Origin: Ceratotherium simum simum
Lineage: Eukaryota > Chordata > Mammalia > Perissodactyla > Rhinocerotidae
Length of the DNA stretch: 64,000 bases
Direction: 5' to 3'
NCBI RefSeq assembly: GCF_000283155.1
Contig: NW_004454177.1
Span: 9,429,462-9,493,461, forward strand
In this document: positions 44,986 through 56,988 of the stretch, in pieces
How the letters are laid out: every line of letters starts with the position of its first letter
Position numbering within the stretch: the stretch's first letter is position 1
Position numbers and translations under genes: made by a program
Notes under the pieces: generated by a model
What the model was told of the DNA's origin: nothing
Database searches by the model: none
Seen by the model: only the letters and a program-made list of their open reading frames with translations

Positions 44986-46049
44986 TTGGTAGCTGGGACT
45001 CAAACTTGGAAGGCTATGGAGAACATTACCAAAGAGGATGGACAGTTCTCCCTTAGGATTCTTGGAGGACAGTCCTGCCCAGAGGCAAAAGGATGGATAG
45101 GTGAAGACTTAAGGCCCAAGCCTGCCTCGGGTCTCTAGGATTCTGGATTCCCACTGTGTGTGGCATGTGGTTGTTTCCTAATGCCTGGGAGAGCCAGGTG
45201 CTGAAGCATAGAATCAGCAGACATGTCACCCAGTCTTCTGGGAGATGTGGGGTCTGCAGCCCGCCAGTGTGCACCTGCTCCTCTCTTCCTCACTCTTGTT
45301 CTCTTTCTTCCTCACAAACACGTAAGACAATCCCGCAGAACCACGCCCATACCCACAGTCACTCAGCAGCCAGTGAAGCTTCTGGTAAGGGTTATGGGTT
45401 GTCTTGGGTGCCAGAGCACACTTTTCTTCCAAGTTACCAGACAGTAAACCTTAGAGGGCAGAGAATGTGTCCCCTCCCTTTTAAAAAAGTAGTGCTGACA
45501 CCCTGCACATAATAGGTGCCTAATGAACACTTGTTGGTAATGCCAAAGATGAGGAACAAGGGTGTTCCAGCCCAAGGGCAGGTGAGATGGGAGGCTGTGG
45601 CAGGACGGGTTAGATGCTGTGCTGTTTGGAAGCAGCGACACGAACAAGAGGCCTTTCTCCCTGGTTACGACTCCAAGACCATGAGTGTTTTCAGAAGTGG
45701 GTGACCATTGGCACCAAAGCCAACCAAACGATTGTGTGTGGCATCTCACACTCACCACCCAGCTTCTCTTTTCACTCTCACCTTCTCTGTCTTCTTTGCT
45801 CTCCCACTCCTCGTGTTTCCTCCTCTGCCTTCTTTTCTTTCAGCCTGTAGCTTAGTCAAACCTTTGGCGGCACCTGCTCACTCAGCCTCTCTGATGTTGG
45901 TGAGATGAGGTCTGGCTTCAGAATCACTCAAAGCCGGGGCCAAATGAGAGGCAGCCCCCCTCCATGAAGTACTGTGAGGGCTCAGGCTCCGGGCCTGCCC
46001 TGCACCCTCAGCCCTGCAGCAGCGACACCATGGGGCAGCTTATGTGACA
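44986..46049. other. Intergenic DNA, no gene seen
   Basis: A short L2-like end lies near 45435-45545 (agagggcagagaatgtgtcc, aataggtgcctaatgaacac). The remainder is unique. Frames of 118-131 codons are without recognisable domains. Confidence 0.5.
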
Positions 46050-46440
46050 AGGTGTGGGGCCAGGCACCTTCACGCACTGTGATCTCATTTAATACAACAA
46101 CCCTGCAAAACAGATGTTTTCTCCCTATTTTCCAGAGGAGGAAAGTGAGTCTCAGACAGGGAAATGATGTAAGACGGTGGTTTCGAGCTTCAGCGTGCAC
46201 CAGACTCACCTGGAGGGCTTGTTGAACGCAGATTGCTGGGCTCCGGTTTGCGTTTCTGATCCAGTAGGTCTGGGGTGGGGCCTGAGAAGTGGCATTTCAA
46301 CAAGTTCCTAAGTGACGCTGATGCTGCTGCTCAAGGATCAGACTTTGAGGACCACTGACTTCCGGGGTCAGGGCTAGGAAGTGGCAGGCCAGGGATTGAA
46401 CCCCAAGGCTTCTGATCCCAAATCTAGCGTCCTTTCCCAT
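46050..46440 (-). mobile_element. MIR split by a MER5A insertion
   Basis: Antisense MIR sequence (gccaggcaccttcacgcac, ttttccagaggaggaaagtg) stops near 46172 and resumes near 46360 (ggctaggaagtggcaggcc, gggattgaaccccaaggc). The gap is filled exactly by a MER5A element. Confidence 0.75.
46173..46359 (+). mobile_element. MER5A DNA element
   Basis: An almost complete element: cagcgtgcaccagactcacc, tggagggcttgttgaac, tctgatccagtaggtctggg, gacgctgatgctgctgctc, ending tttgaggaccactga. Confidence 0.9.
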
Positions 46441-47494
46441 CCCCCTCAGCTGGCTTCCCTCAGCGGAAGCCTGGGTAGGATCTCTATCAACGCCCTGAAA
46501 TCTCTCCACCTGGAAGTGGTGTAGATGGGCTGGGGTCACCTGAAGTCTACAAGACCCCTGGGAAATGGGGTGAAACAAAAGGAAGCGCTGTGTGTCCTGG
46601 GCTCCAGTGCAAAGGGACAAGGTCCAGGGATGGAGGCCCTACTCACAAACCTGGCTCACTGGCCCCTAGAGCTTCTTTTATAGGGTGTTTTATGGGAGAG
46701 TTTTCAGTGCCAACATCAGGGTGGCTGAGGAGCTGAGCCCTGCCAGAGTCAACAGCAACCTGAGCAGGCGGGGAGAGGTTCTGCTGGTGCAGGCTCCCAC
46801 CACAGGGCAGTTTAAATTGCTACTGTATTTAATTGTGAACCAAGCTACTTCATTGGTTGAGGGAATGGGAGAAGGGGGAGGCAGGCAAGCTCCCAAATGA
46901 GCTGTGAGAAGTTGTATTTCTCTCCATTTTGGGCTCACTGGGGATTCTCTACAGAGCGGCCCCTCGGGGCTTGGTGCAAGTTTCTGTCAACCTCCGTGCT
47001 TGATGGGCTCGAGGTTCATGCCTCCCGGTTAGTGGGACCCTGGAGGCTGGGGAACCCAGCTGCTCCTGGCACGCGTCTCCCCATTCCTGCAGGCAGGGAC
47101 TGACTTTGACCTTTGTGGGTCCTGAAATAGAAGTCAGAGCTAGTATGAAGCACCATAAAGCTTCCTGGCAGCCACACGCTGTCACCCGGCTCTTCAGGGC
47201 CTTGTACTAGCAGAGGATGTACAAAAGGGCTGCCTAGAGCCAGAGGGATGGCCACAGAGGTCTCTCCAGAGCCCTGCCAGCCTGAAATCCCAAGGATCTT
47301 GTGTCTCCTTGAACTTTATGGCCCGAAGGTGAAGGCAAGCATTGTTGCCCCTGAGATCGGGGCATATTCCAGACACTCATCCTTCTTTGCCTGTTCTTTG
47401 CCTTCTATAAGCCCGCAACAAGAATTCAGGACTAATCCTGCCTCAGAGCAATGAAAACATGGGATTGAGGAAAACTCCACCCATTTTGCTATCA
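46441..47494. other. Intergenic DNA, no gene seen
   Basis: Unique DNA with no recognisable repeat and no coding signal. Confidence 0.5.
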
Positions 47495-47715
47495 CTCATT
47501 TGGGGCTTGCTAAGTGCTGGCCCCCGTTCACATATTGATTCATTTAGTCACCTCAGTAAATAATGACGTAGGTACTGTTATTGTCACCATTTTACAGATG
47601 GGAAAACGGAGGCACCAAGGGGTTGAGTAACTTGGCCAAGACCACACAGCTAGAGAATGAGTGATCCTCGATTTGAACCTGGGTAGTTTGGCTCCAAAGT
47701 ATGTACCCTTAACCT
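47495..47715 (-). mobile_element. MIR SINE
   Basis: Antisense MIR: gcttgctaagtgctggccc, accattttacagatggga, ttgagtaacttggccaagac, cacacagctagagaatgag, gatttgaacctgggtag. Confidence 0.92.
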
Positions 47716-48023
47716 CTCCTTTATACTGCAGCCCACCTGCACCCCCACCTGCCACTGCAGCTGCCTAGGCTGGCTTAGGACCTCCCAATCCCATACCCTC
47801 CAATTACATGGTCCTGATTGCCTGTGTTCACATGGCATGTAGAGATATGTCACTTTGCAGGAAATGAAATGGCAGGAAGATGACAGAGGGGACAGAGAGC
47901 TCTTAGAGATGACAAAGGGACAGGGGCTGTGACCCTGGAGACTGTGGGATGTAGCAGAAAGCACCGGACTTGAAGTCAGAAGACCCAGCTCCTCAACCTG
48001 CTGCCTGAGTGACCATGGGCAAG

Positions 48024-48383
48024 TGCTATAGACTGTTTGTGTCCCCCCACATACATATGTTGAAGCCAAATTCCTAATGTGATGGTATTTGGAAGTGGGG
48101 CCTTTGGGAACTGATTAGGCCATGAGAGTAGAACCCTCATGAATGGGGTTAATGCCCTTATAAGAAGAGACACCAGAGACGTGCTCTCTCTCTTGGCCAT
48201 GTGAGGACGCAGCAAGAAGGCAGTGGTCTACAAGCCAGGAAGCCGGCCCTCACCAGACATTGGATCTGCTGGCACCTTGATCTTGGACTTCTCAGCCTCC
48301 AGAACAGTGAGAAATAAATATTTATTGTTTAAGCCACCCAGTCTTGCATAGTTTTGTTATAGCAGCCCAAGATGACTAAGACA
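48024..48383 (+). mobile_element. Solo MaLR LTR, MST type
   Basis: A 360-bp LTR of an ancient endogenous MaLR retrotransposon, starting TGCTATAGACTG and ending GACTAAGACA. The 5-bp target duplication GCAAG lies at 48019-48023 and 48384-48388. A polyadenylation signal AATAAA sits near its 3' end. No internal coding region. Confidence 0.92.
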
Positions 48384-48441
48384 GCAAGTTACTTAACCCC
48401 TTTGGATATCAGTTTCCATATATGTAAAATGAGGCTAACCC

Positions 48442-48824
48442 TGTTATGGGCTGAATTGTGTACCCCCAAATTCATATGTTAAAGTGCTAACCCCCCATAC
48501 CTCAGAATGTGACTGTATCTGGAGATAGGGCCTTTAAAGAGGTAATTACAGTAAAGTGAGGTCATATGGGTGGGACCCAATCCAGTTTGTCTGGTGTCCT
48601 TATAAGAAGAGGCGATTAGGATACCAACATGCATGGAGGGAAGAGTATGCAAAAGAACAGGGAGGAGCAGACATCAGTCTGCAAGCCAAGGAGACAGGCC
48701 TCAGAAGAAGCCAACCCCGCTGGATCTGGGACTTCTAGCCTCCAGAACTGTGAGAGAATAAATTTCTGTTGTTTAGGCCACCCTGTCTGTGGCACTTTGT
48801 TTTGGTTCCTAGAAAACTAATACA
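48442..48824 (+). mobile_element. Solo MaLR LTR, MLT1 type
   Basis: A 383-bp LTR beginning TGTTATGGGCTGAATTGTG and ending AACTAATACA, with the MLT1 middle (cctcagaatgtgactgtat, ccttataagaagagg). Target duplication is decayed (AACCC/GCCCA). No internal region. Confidence 0.9.
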
Positions 48825-49114
48825 GCCCACCTTTGGGAGTTGTTGTGAGAACTACGTGATAGATGGCAAGTGAAGGCTCTTACCACACTCGGTGGCATAT
48901 AAAGGTCAGGCATTGGAAATTAGGTCAAGCAAGAGAACAGAAAAAGGAACCACCTTTGTCTGAAGGCCTCAGGAGTGGGAGATGTGGAATCCTCTGAGAG
49001 GAACAACCCAGGAACCCGAGGAGTAGGGGCTTGCTTCAGATGGAACTCAGGATTCCACTGGAACCAACCAAAAAGAATGCATTTTTCTAGGAGCAGAGGA
49101 GACTAATTTGATGG

Positions 49115-49290
49115 CTCAGCTTCATTCATTCATTACGTTTTCAACTAACAGTTATTGAAGGGCTGCTATGTGTGGGCACCCAGCCTGGACTGAGAGCATC
49201 AGGGAAGGCTTCCAGGAGACAGCGACTCCTGAGCTGAACCCTAAAGGATGAGGAGGAGTAAGCCAGATGAAAGAAATGGCTGACAACTGT
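49115..49290 (-). mobile_element. LINE-2 fragment
   Basis: Antisense L2: ttcattcattcattacg, gttattgaagggctgctatg, ttccaggagacagcgactcc, tgagctgaaccctaaaggat. Confidence 0.75.
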
Positions 49291-50029
49291 ACGTCCACAT
49301 TAGGTTTGGACTGAGAGAGAGCCCAGGTGCAGACCCCACTTGAGTAAATCAAACTGGGTTTCCTTACTGACAAACGAGGGAGGAGTCAGGACACATGGCA
49401 GAGACACCAGCAACCATCCCCAGAACAGTGGCCCAAAGTTGTGGGTGAGGACTTCTGAGTAAATGAGGGTCACATTAGATTTTCTGGAAGCCTGTCTCCT
49501 TTGAGGCAAGGATACATCTCTTATTTTGTGGGCACGAAGCTTATACAGTTTGGAAGGGCCCTCTTTAAGAAAAATAATAAAATTATGAATGCATAATTAG
49601 GTACAAAATGAATATTTATTTAGAATGAAAAAAGAAATCAGAGCAAATTACACATTTACAAAAGCTAATAAATACAGCAAACATTCATCCTTCCAGGACC
49701 TTGTGCAAATGGGGGTTCTGAAGCTTAGCTTCTGGTAAGTCTTCCATTTACACACATAAACATATACCCATATCTAGATATGAGGCTAAAAAATCCAGCA
49801 TGTAACCTACACAGCATTCTTGCCAGAGACGCCCCCCTCACCTGGGCCAAGTGCGTGGCCGTCTCAGAGAACATTGGCTACAGTGTGTACACAGTACATT
49901 AAGGCGTCATCAGACTCTCCCACACAGCCTGGTCGTGCACATTCCTGAACTCTGTGCATGAAACTGGAAGGTGGGTTAGTAACCCAGCAGGCCCTGAGTC
50001 GGGCTGTCAGGCCCTTAGACCAGCTGTGG
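49291..50029. other. Unclassified interval between L2 pieces
   Basis: No gene. AT-rich at 49560-49680, otherwise unique. It may include an unrecognised old insertion, since L2 sequence lies on both sides. Confidence 0.4.
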
Positions 50030-51075
50030 GACCCGTCCTGCATGGCATTCCAGGCAGGAGGTAGAGCTTGTGCGAAGACCGAGGGAAGAGGTGGTAAGGC
50101 CCTTTTGAAGGACTGCCTGTAGCTCAGTGAGGCTAGAGTTTATACACATGGACAAAGAGGTAACAGAAGGGTCTGGAGAGGTGGGAAGGGGTCAGTCATG
50201 AAGGATTTAGTGTAGACGCTAAAGAGTTTTAATTTTGAAGGCAATGGGAAGTCATTGCAGAAAGCTAAATATGTAAGAGGCATACTCGGATTATGTCCTG
50301 GGGGATGGCTCTGAAAGCAGCGTGGAAGGTCAAGGTGGCTCAGCCAGGCAAGGAGACCACTCAGGAGGCTGCTGCAGGAATCCAGGTGTATTAGTCAGGG
50401 CTCTCCAGAGAACTCTCCATGTAAATAAACTCTCTCTTTATATAAAGAGATTTAGTATAAGGAATTGGCTCACAGGATTATGGAGGCTGAGAATTCCCAA
50501 GATCTGCAGTTGCGAAGCTGGAGACCCAGGAGGGCCGATCTGTAGTTCTAGTTGGAAAGCCAGCAGGCTCTGGACCCAGGAAGAGCTGATGTTTCAGTTT
50601 GAGTCTGAAGGCTAGAAAAAAACAATGTCTCAGTTCAAGCAATCAGGCAGGAGGAGTTCTCCCTCATTCACAGAAGAGTCAGCCTTTTGTTCTATTCAAG
50701 CCTTCAACTGATTGGATGAGGACCACCCACATTAGGGAAGGCAATCTGCTTTACACAGTCTACCATTCAAATGTTAATCTCATCCAAAAACGCTCTCACA
50801 GACACATACAGAATAATGTTTGACCAAATGTCTGGGCACCCTGTGTCAGGTTGACACACAAAATTAACCATCACACAAGGGAGAAATGATAGAGGCTTGA
50901 ACAAAAACAGTGGCCGCAGCAATGCAGAGGAAGTTATAGATTAAAACACTGTTAAAAAGTTGAACAGGATTTGGTGAGCAATTAGTTTTGAAAGATAATG
51001 GAAAGAAAGTCTATGATAACACCTGGGTTTTGGTTTGGGGAGAGTAAGTGAAAGATGGTTCTCTTTACTGTGATA
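50030..51075 (-). mobile_element. LINE-2 split by an LTR
   Basis: Antisense L2 text (ggcattccaggcaggaggta, gtctggagaggtgggaagg, ggcaatgggaagtcattgca, aggaggctgctgcaggaatc) halts at 50386 and resumes at 50876 (gggagaaatgatagaggctt). Confidence 0.78.
50387..50875 (-). mobile_element. Solo LTR, family not assigned
   Basis: On the minus strand this reads TGTGATGGTTAATTTTGTG to CCTGACTAATACA, with TG..CA ends and a likely 5-bp target duplication (CCAGG/CAAGG). It is a common mammalian LTR-like repeat whose name I cannot give with confidence. No coding region. Confidence 0.7.
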
Positions 51076-52199
51076 GTTCATGTGGTTGTCCCTTAGCTTC
51101 ACCAGTTCACAGGGACAAATGCTATCACATTAACGGTTAAATACCAATTTTACTAGCTCAAAGCCCCGCCTGCAGATCCTTGCAAAGTTTTTCCAAAGAA
51201 CTTCTGGCATCTTAAAAAGTCTTAACCCACATTCATGAATCAATCATTATTCACGGATACCACCTTTGCAGAACTGAGATTCTGCGGAGCCTCCACTGTG
51301 CCTCCTGTCTCACTGGCATCAGCAGCCAAGCAGAGCTCTGCTCAGGGGTGCAGAAGCTACAGGCAGTGCAAGTGCATGCATGTGGCCACCTGCGCGGAGG
51401 TCAGAAGGGGAACATTCCCTCCATGCCTCCCTAGTTATGAGGCTGTCATAGACCTTACAGCTGTTCACAGTGAGAGCCTTAGCTCCGCCCTCAGAGCGCT
51501 TGTTCCCAGGGTGCATACCTGCCATCCACTAGGTTCTGAGGGTTCCTTCAAACCAGCTGTCCTGCGTTACCCATATCAGCACCTAGATCACTGCCCTCCT
51601 TCCACCGCTGGGCACTTTTAGCGGCTGTACTCGTCATACTGGATGTCTCCATTGTGGTGAATTCTCTCCCAGAGGTCCGGAAGTTATTCTTGTAATTTGA
51701 CCTCTGACAGCTACCCCTAGTCTCCCAGTGCACCTGACATGCCTTTATGTGCCCGGAATCCAAATGTAGATACTCAGAGTCCCTGTCCCCACGTGTGAAT
51801 GATCCTCTGCCCAAGCATGTCAGTACCTGCAAATAGATACTCAAAGACATGTGTATTGTTCAAATTTTGGAGTGTTTTTTTGGTCTAGATTTTTTTTTTT
51901 TTGCTAACTCCTATTGTGGTTGTTTACTCTATTTTAGTTTGTTTTGAATCTCAAGTGTGGGGAGCTTAGGGGACCATAGTCCTCATTTCTTATTACTTCC
52001 TCAAGATCGGTGTAACATCTCCCTCTTATTTATTTATTCTTCTTATTTCTATACCTAGAGCCACCATATATTTATTATACAAACAAGAACACTTTCGAGA
52101 AGAAAAAGAGGCACTTTAATAATTATTATGCTGGGACCACAGGTGTAAACCAGGACATATGGACACCCTGCCTGTACTTTATGTCCCTTCCTGTGTCCC
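51076..52199. other. Intergenic DNA, no gene seen
   Basis: Unique sequence. A T13 run lies near 51890. 52030-52180 has a short AT-rich stretch. No recognisable product in the 128-codon frame at 51235-51621. Confidence 0.45.
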
Positions 52200-52645
52200 T
52201 CTAAGCACCCATTCTGTTTTGTTTAATTTGTGTGTTTTTGCCTTTATGTATTCTTATAAAATGTATATTTTTGTTTTATGTGCATGCATCTTTAGTTTAT
52301 ATAGATAATGTTTTGCTATAACTCTACTTCTGTTTCTTACCTTTTCTCGCTAAGCACTGTTCATGTTTACATTGAATTTGTTGCTCCTAATGGATGCCTT
52401 ATGCTCTGTGCCGTGCAACCACCACATATATAGATGCACCCAGGCGGTGATGAACGCCCAGGTTGCCCAGCCTCACCCCGTCACGAGTAATGCCATAGTG
52501 ATTCTCCTCATTCAGGGAGCCTCAAGAGCTGCTGTGAGAATGGCTTTGGGATCTTAGGAGCAGAATTGCCAGATTGTTATTTAAGTAAGTAGCACCAGAT
52601 TGCTCTCCAAAATTTGCCTAACTCTGTGAGTGATGTGTAAATTTC
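52200..52645 (-). mobile_element. Possible LINE-1 antisense fragment
   Basis: L1-like antisense text such as aggagcagaattgccagatt and accagattgctctccaaaa appears in the right half. The left half is only suggestive. Confidence 0.4.
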
Positions 52646-52824
52646 AGCTCCAGCCCAGCTGGGGCACATGGGAAGAGAAGGCTGAGACCAGAAACCAAGG
52701 AGGCACCAGAATTTAGGGAGTGAGCCAGGGGAGTGGATGTGATGGTGGAGACTGGGAACAATGGTCAGAAAGGCAGGAGGGAAACCAAGAAAGGCTGTAG
52801 CAAGAGAAGACGGGGTCGCATAGG

Positions 52825-53035
52825 GCTGCAGAACTCTCGCTCTGAAGCCACACACTCATGAGTGAACCTCGGCTCAGCCACCACCTAGTTATGTAACTTT
52901 GAGTCCCTTATTTGTGCCATGGCTTGGATTCCTCACAAGTAAACAGAGCATAATAAGTCCCTGCCTGGACAGGCTGTAACTTAGTTCTGTATCTGGAAGA
53001 TGATAAGCATCCAGTAAGTGTAAAGTATTTTATTC
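52825..53035 (+). mobile_element. MIR SINE
   Basis: Sense MIR: gaacctcggctcagccacc, ctagttatgtaactttgag, gataagcatccagtaagtg. Confidence 0.7.
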
Positions 53036-53039
53036 TCTA

Positions 53040-53240
53040 ACAGCTTTTCCTTCAAGCACTTATCAGAGTTTGTGGTTACATTGTCATTTGTATGATTATT
53101 TGATTAATATCTGTATCTTCCACTAACTCGTATGCTACCTCAGGACAGGGACCTTGTCTATTTGATCACAGTTTTATCCCTAGCACTGAACACAGTGCCT
53201 GGCACAGAGGAGACACAATAAATATTTATTGAATTAATAA
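53040..53240 (+). mobile_element. LINE-2 3' end
   Basis: cctcaggacagggaccttgt, ttatccctagcactgaacac, agtgcctggcacagagg, ataaatatttattgaatt. Confidence 0.82.
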
Positions 53241-53244
53241 ACCA

Positions 53245-55870
53245 GTGGTAGTAAAACACAGAGGATAATTATGGATTGTGGTAAGTGTCACAAAGGAAAA
53301 GACAGCATGATATGTTAGAGAATAACTGAGATGAAGAAAGAATATAGACAGGTGTGCAGGGAAGGCTTCTCTGAGGAGGTGACAGGACCTGAGAGAGAAA
53401 AGTAGAGAATGGACCATCCATATGGAGAGTTGACCTAAGAGACTTCCAAGCAGAAAGACAGCATGTTCAAAGACCCTGAGGCAGATAAGGGCTTGGCACA
53501 TCATGGGAAGTCAATGAGGGGTCTTAATTGGGAAAGTAATATAAAGTGGGAACAAAGAGAACAGTTAGGAGGTTGTTGCACATGGAAGGTGATGGTGGCT
53601 TGTACTTAGTGGTGAAAAGATGAAAAAGAGTGGGTGAGTTGGGGATGCATTTTGGAAGTGGAAGCCAGGACATGCTGAATGATCAGGTGTAGGGCAGAAG
53701 GAAAATATGTAAATCAAGGTTGACTTGGGTAATTGTGTGAGTGGTGGTGCCATTTGCTGGGACAGGAAAATAGGGAAGAAATAGGATTGGTGTGGGGTGG
53801 GGAGCTTGAGACAGAAAGCTCAGATTTGAACACACTAAGTTTGAGATAACTTTAAGACCAATAAAGGGAGATATTGAATAAGCAGTTAGATAGACGAATC
53901 TGAGACAAAGGGGAAGAGGTCCTGATTTATTTGGAATCATCAGCGTATGAGGTGCTATTTAAAGTCATGGGGTAGGATTGGATCAAGTCTCAGAGTACTA
54001 AAGTTTCAGCCAAGATGATAAGAAGAGCCTCCACAGAGCCTTGGGTCTCCAGCATCTGGAGGCTGGGTGGAAGGGGAGGAGCCAGCAAAAAAGACTGAGA
54101 ACCTGTGGCCAGTGAGGTGGGAGGACCAGGAGGGTGTGATGTCGTGGAAGGCAAGAGAGTGAAGGGAGTGGTAAGCTGTGAAAGGCCGCTGAGAAGTCAA
54201 GGGAGAGCGGAGTGGGAAAAAGAGGCCTCTGGAATTGGCAATGTGAAGGCTGCTGATAAGTTTTTTAATGACTTTTTTAAAAAACGGGTTTATTGAGGTA
54301 CAATTTACATGTCACAAAATTTGCTCATTTAAAGTGTACAGAACAGTGATTTTTAATATGTTCACAGAATTGTGCAGCCATCACCACAATCTAAACCTAG
54401 AGCATTTTCATCACCCTAAAAAGAAATCTCACACCTATTAGCAGTCATTCCCCTTTCTGCTCACCCCCAATCCCAGCTCTAGGCAACCACTAATCTACTA
54501 TCTGTCTCTATGGATTTGCCTGTTCCAGACATTTCATGTAAATGGAATCATGTAATAAATAGCCTTTGTGTCTGGCTCCTGTCACTGAGTATAATGTCTC
54601 CAAGTTTCATACATGTTGTAGCATGTATCAATACTTCATTCCTTTTTATGACCAAATAACATTCCATTGTATGAATATGCCACCTTTTATTTTCATGAAT
54701 TAATTAGTGGAAATTTGGATTGTTTCCATTTTTTAGCTACTATGAATGATGCTGCTGTGAACATTTGTGTACAAGTTTTTCTATGGATATATGTTTTCAA
54801 TTCTCTTGGGTATATACCTAGAGTGGAATTGCTAGGTCATGTAGTAATTCTATGTTTAACATTTTGAGAAACTGCCAAACTGTTTTTCAAAGTGGCTGCA
54901 CCATTTTATATTCTCACCGGCAATGTATGAGGGTTCCAATTTCACCACATCCTCACCATTACTTGATATTTTCTGTCTTTTTAATTTCAGCCATCCTAGT
55001 GGGTATGAAGTTATGGTATCTCACTGTGTTTTTGATTTGAGTTTCCCTAATGACTATTTCATATGCTTATTGGCCATTTATTTTTGGCTACTGGTAAATT
55101 TGACAAGGACAGATTCATGGAATGATGGGTATTGAAGCCAGACTGAGTTAAAGAAATAATTGAAGGTGAGGAAGTGGGAAAAACTAATATAAAACTATTT
55201 TGAGAAGTTTCCCTTTGGAACAGTTTCAAGTGAAGTTTCTTTGTTTTTGTGTTTTCTTAATAATAGGAGACACTAAAATATGTTGGGTCATGAGAATGAT
55301 CCAGTAGACATGGTTGCTTGATGATACAGAGGAAAAGGGAAATAACTTCAGAGTAAAGTCCTTGAGAAGGTGATAAGGGCAGGACTCAGAGCATGAGAGA
55401 TGGGGTTGCCCTTGGAAGGATCCCCCCTTCCTCCATTTTACCTGTGAGAACTTGGGTACAGATGTGGTCCATCTGTGGATTTGGTGGTCGAAAGATGAAG
55501 GGATTCCTTTCCGATGGCTCCTATTTTCTCAATTAATTAAAGAATGAGGTTGTCAACAAGAGGCAGAATGGAACAAGTGTGAGAGGTTGGAAAAAAGAGA
55601 GGAAATAATAAAATAATTATTTGGAAAGTAAGAAATTCAAATTTAAAAGAGAAATGTAGGTTTGCCAAGGGGACACTGAGTGCCCATTGTAGTTGAAGCC
55701 ATGAATTTGTGGTAAATCTAGTCAGCTCAGTTTGATTTTCTCCAAGAGTAGTCAGCTACTTTGATGTGGGAGCAGAGAATGTGGACAGCTGGACTCAAGC
55801 GGGGTTGTGGCCTTGCCAGATGAGTATAATGGAGAGGGAGCTGAGCAGAGAGTTGAGGATGTGCATAAAG
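53245..55870 (-). mobile_element. Long antisense LINE-2 split by an L1
   Basis: L2 text on the minus strand runs 53245-54262 (ggcttctctgaggaggtgac, agaccctgaggcagataagg, gtggtggtgccatttgctgg, tcagcgtatgaggtgctatt) and resumes at 55116-55870 (ttcatggaatgatgggtatt, gaggtgaggaagtgggaa, ccttgagaaggtgataaggg). At about 1.8 kb net it is the longest L2 relic here. It has no intact reverse transcriptase frame. Confidence 0.8.
54263..55115 (-). mobile_element. LINE-1 3' part inside the L2
   Basis: The plus strand shows antisense L1: gggtttattgaggtacaatt, tgtgcagccatcaccacaat, aacattccattgtatgaata, ctatgaatgatgctgctgtg, gtggaattgctaggtcatg. It is 5' truncated with frames broken. Confidence 0.88.
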
Positions 55871-55892
55871 TAGTAATTATAATAAGGACCAT

Positions 55893-56010
55893 AGCAGTGG
55901 TTCTCAAGGTGTGATTCCCAGACCAGCAGCATCAACAGCACCCAGGAACTTGTTATATATGCAATTTGGGGTCCCCACCCCAGACCTACATGAGAGGACT
56001 ATAGGGGAGG
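55893..56010 (+). mobile_element. MER5-type fragment
   Basis: agcagtggttctcaaggtgt, agcatcaacagcacccagga, ggggtccccaccccagacc. Confidence 0.68.
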
Positions 56011-56489
56011 CTGTGTCCTTAGAGAATAGAAGGGAAAATATCAGGAAATTATGTGGTTATGGTTTGGAAGCTCCAGAGGAGAGATGAAAGGATTTGGGGG
56101 CTCTGGGAAATAGGTCAGTTTAGGAGATATGACCAGCAGTTTGGGGACCAGTAATCCACTGGATGACCCATAATGGATGACCCAGAAGGCCTGGACTTTA
56201 GAGGTTCCTAAAGTAAGCAGGGATGTGACTTATGATGGGATTTACTGTGAAGAGCCCTAGAGGAAAGTAGATGATAGTTCCCTCTAGGGTCTTGAATCCT
56301 TAGCTGAGTTCTGGGTGACAGCTCCTCCTATAGCTGGAACTGGCATCCCATCACTTCTGCCACATTCTATTGATTAAATACAGTCACAAACCCAGCCCAC
56401 ATTCAAGGAGAAGGGACTACACAAAGGTGTGAATACGATCTGGTGGGGTTCACTGAGGGCTACCGACAAAACAGACTACCACAATTGTT
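56011..56489. other. Intergenic DNA, no gene seen
   Basis: No repeat or gene recognised; may hold decayed L2. Confidence 0.4.
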
Positions 56490-56945
56490 AATGCTTTTTG
56501 TGTACAGCTTAAAAAATCATTGACTACTACAAGATCATGAAGATATTCTATGTTTTATTTTAAAAGCTTTATTGTCTTACCTTTCACATTGAGATCTACC
56601 ATCCATCCAGAATGGATATTTGTGATGGATGTGAAGTAGGACTCAAGATTCACTTTTTTTCCCATGCGGAAGCCCAATGTATTAAAAAGATCATCCTTTT
56701 ACTACTGCTATGAAGTGCCATCTTTGTCATAAACCAAGAATCCATACATATTTGAGTCTATTTCTGGACTTTCTATTTTGTCCCGTTAGTATATTTATCT
56801 ATGCTTGTCCCTATTCCCATCTGTCTTGATTATCATAATTATGTAAAAAGTCTTGATAACCAGTCATGTAGATCTTCCAATTTTGTTATTCTTCTTACAA
56901 GATTTTCTTGGCTTTTAGCATTTTAATAAAATTTAAAGCATATTT
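56490..56945 (-). mobile_element. LINE-1 ORF2 relic, antisense
   Basis: Antisense L1 ORF2 landmarks: gtgatggatgtgaagtagga, tttgagtctatttctggact, ctgtcttgattatcataatt, tagatcttccaattttgtta. Frames are broken. Confidence 0.8.
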
Positions 56946-56988
56946 AATATGCATTAAAATATATAAGATAATGAAAGTATAATAAAAT

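Larger units (their letters stand above)
47945..48920 (+). mobile_element. One MIR split by two MaLR LTRs
   Basis: Three sense MIR pieces are collinear: 47945-48023 (gtgaccatgggcaag), 48384-48441 (gcaagttacttaacccc, gtaaaatgaggct) and 48825-48920 (gggagttgttgtgagaact). They are separated by two LTRs that inserted 58 bp apart in the same orientation. Confidence 0.85.
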
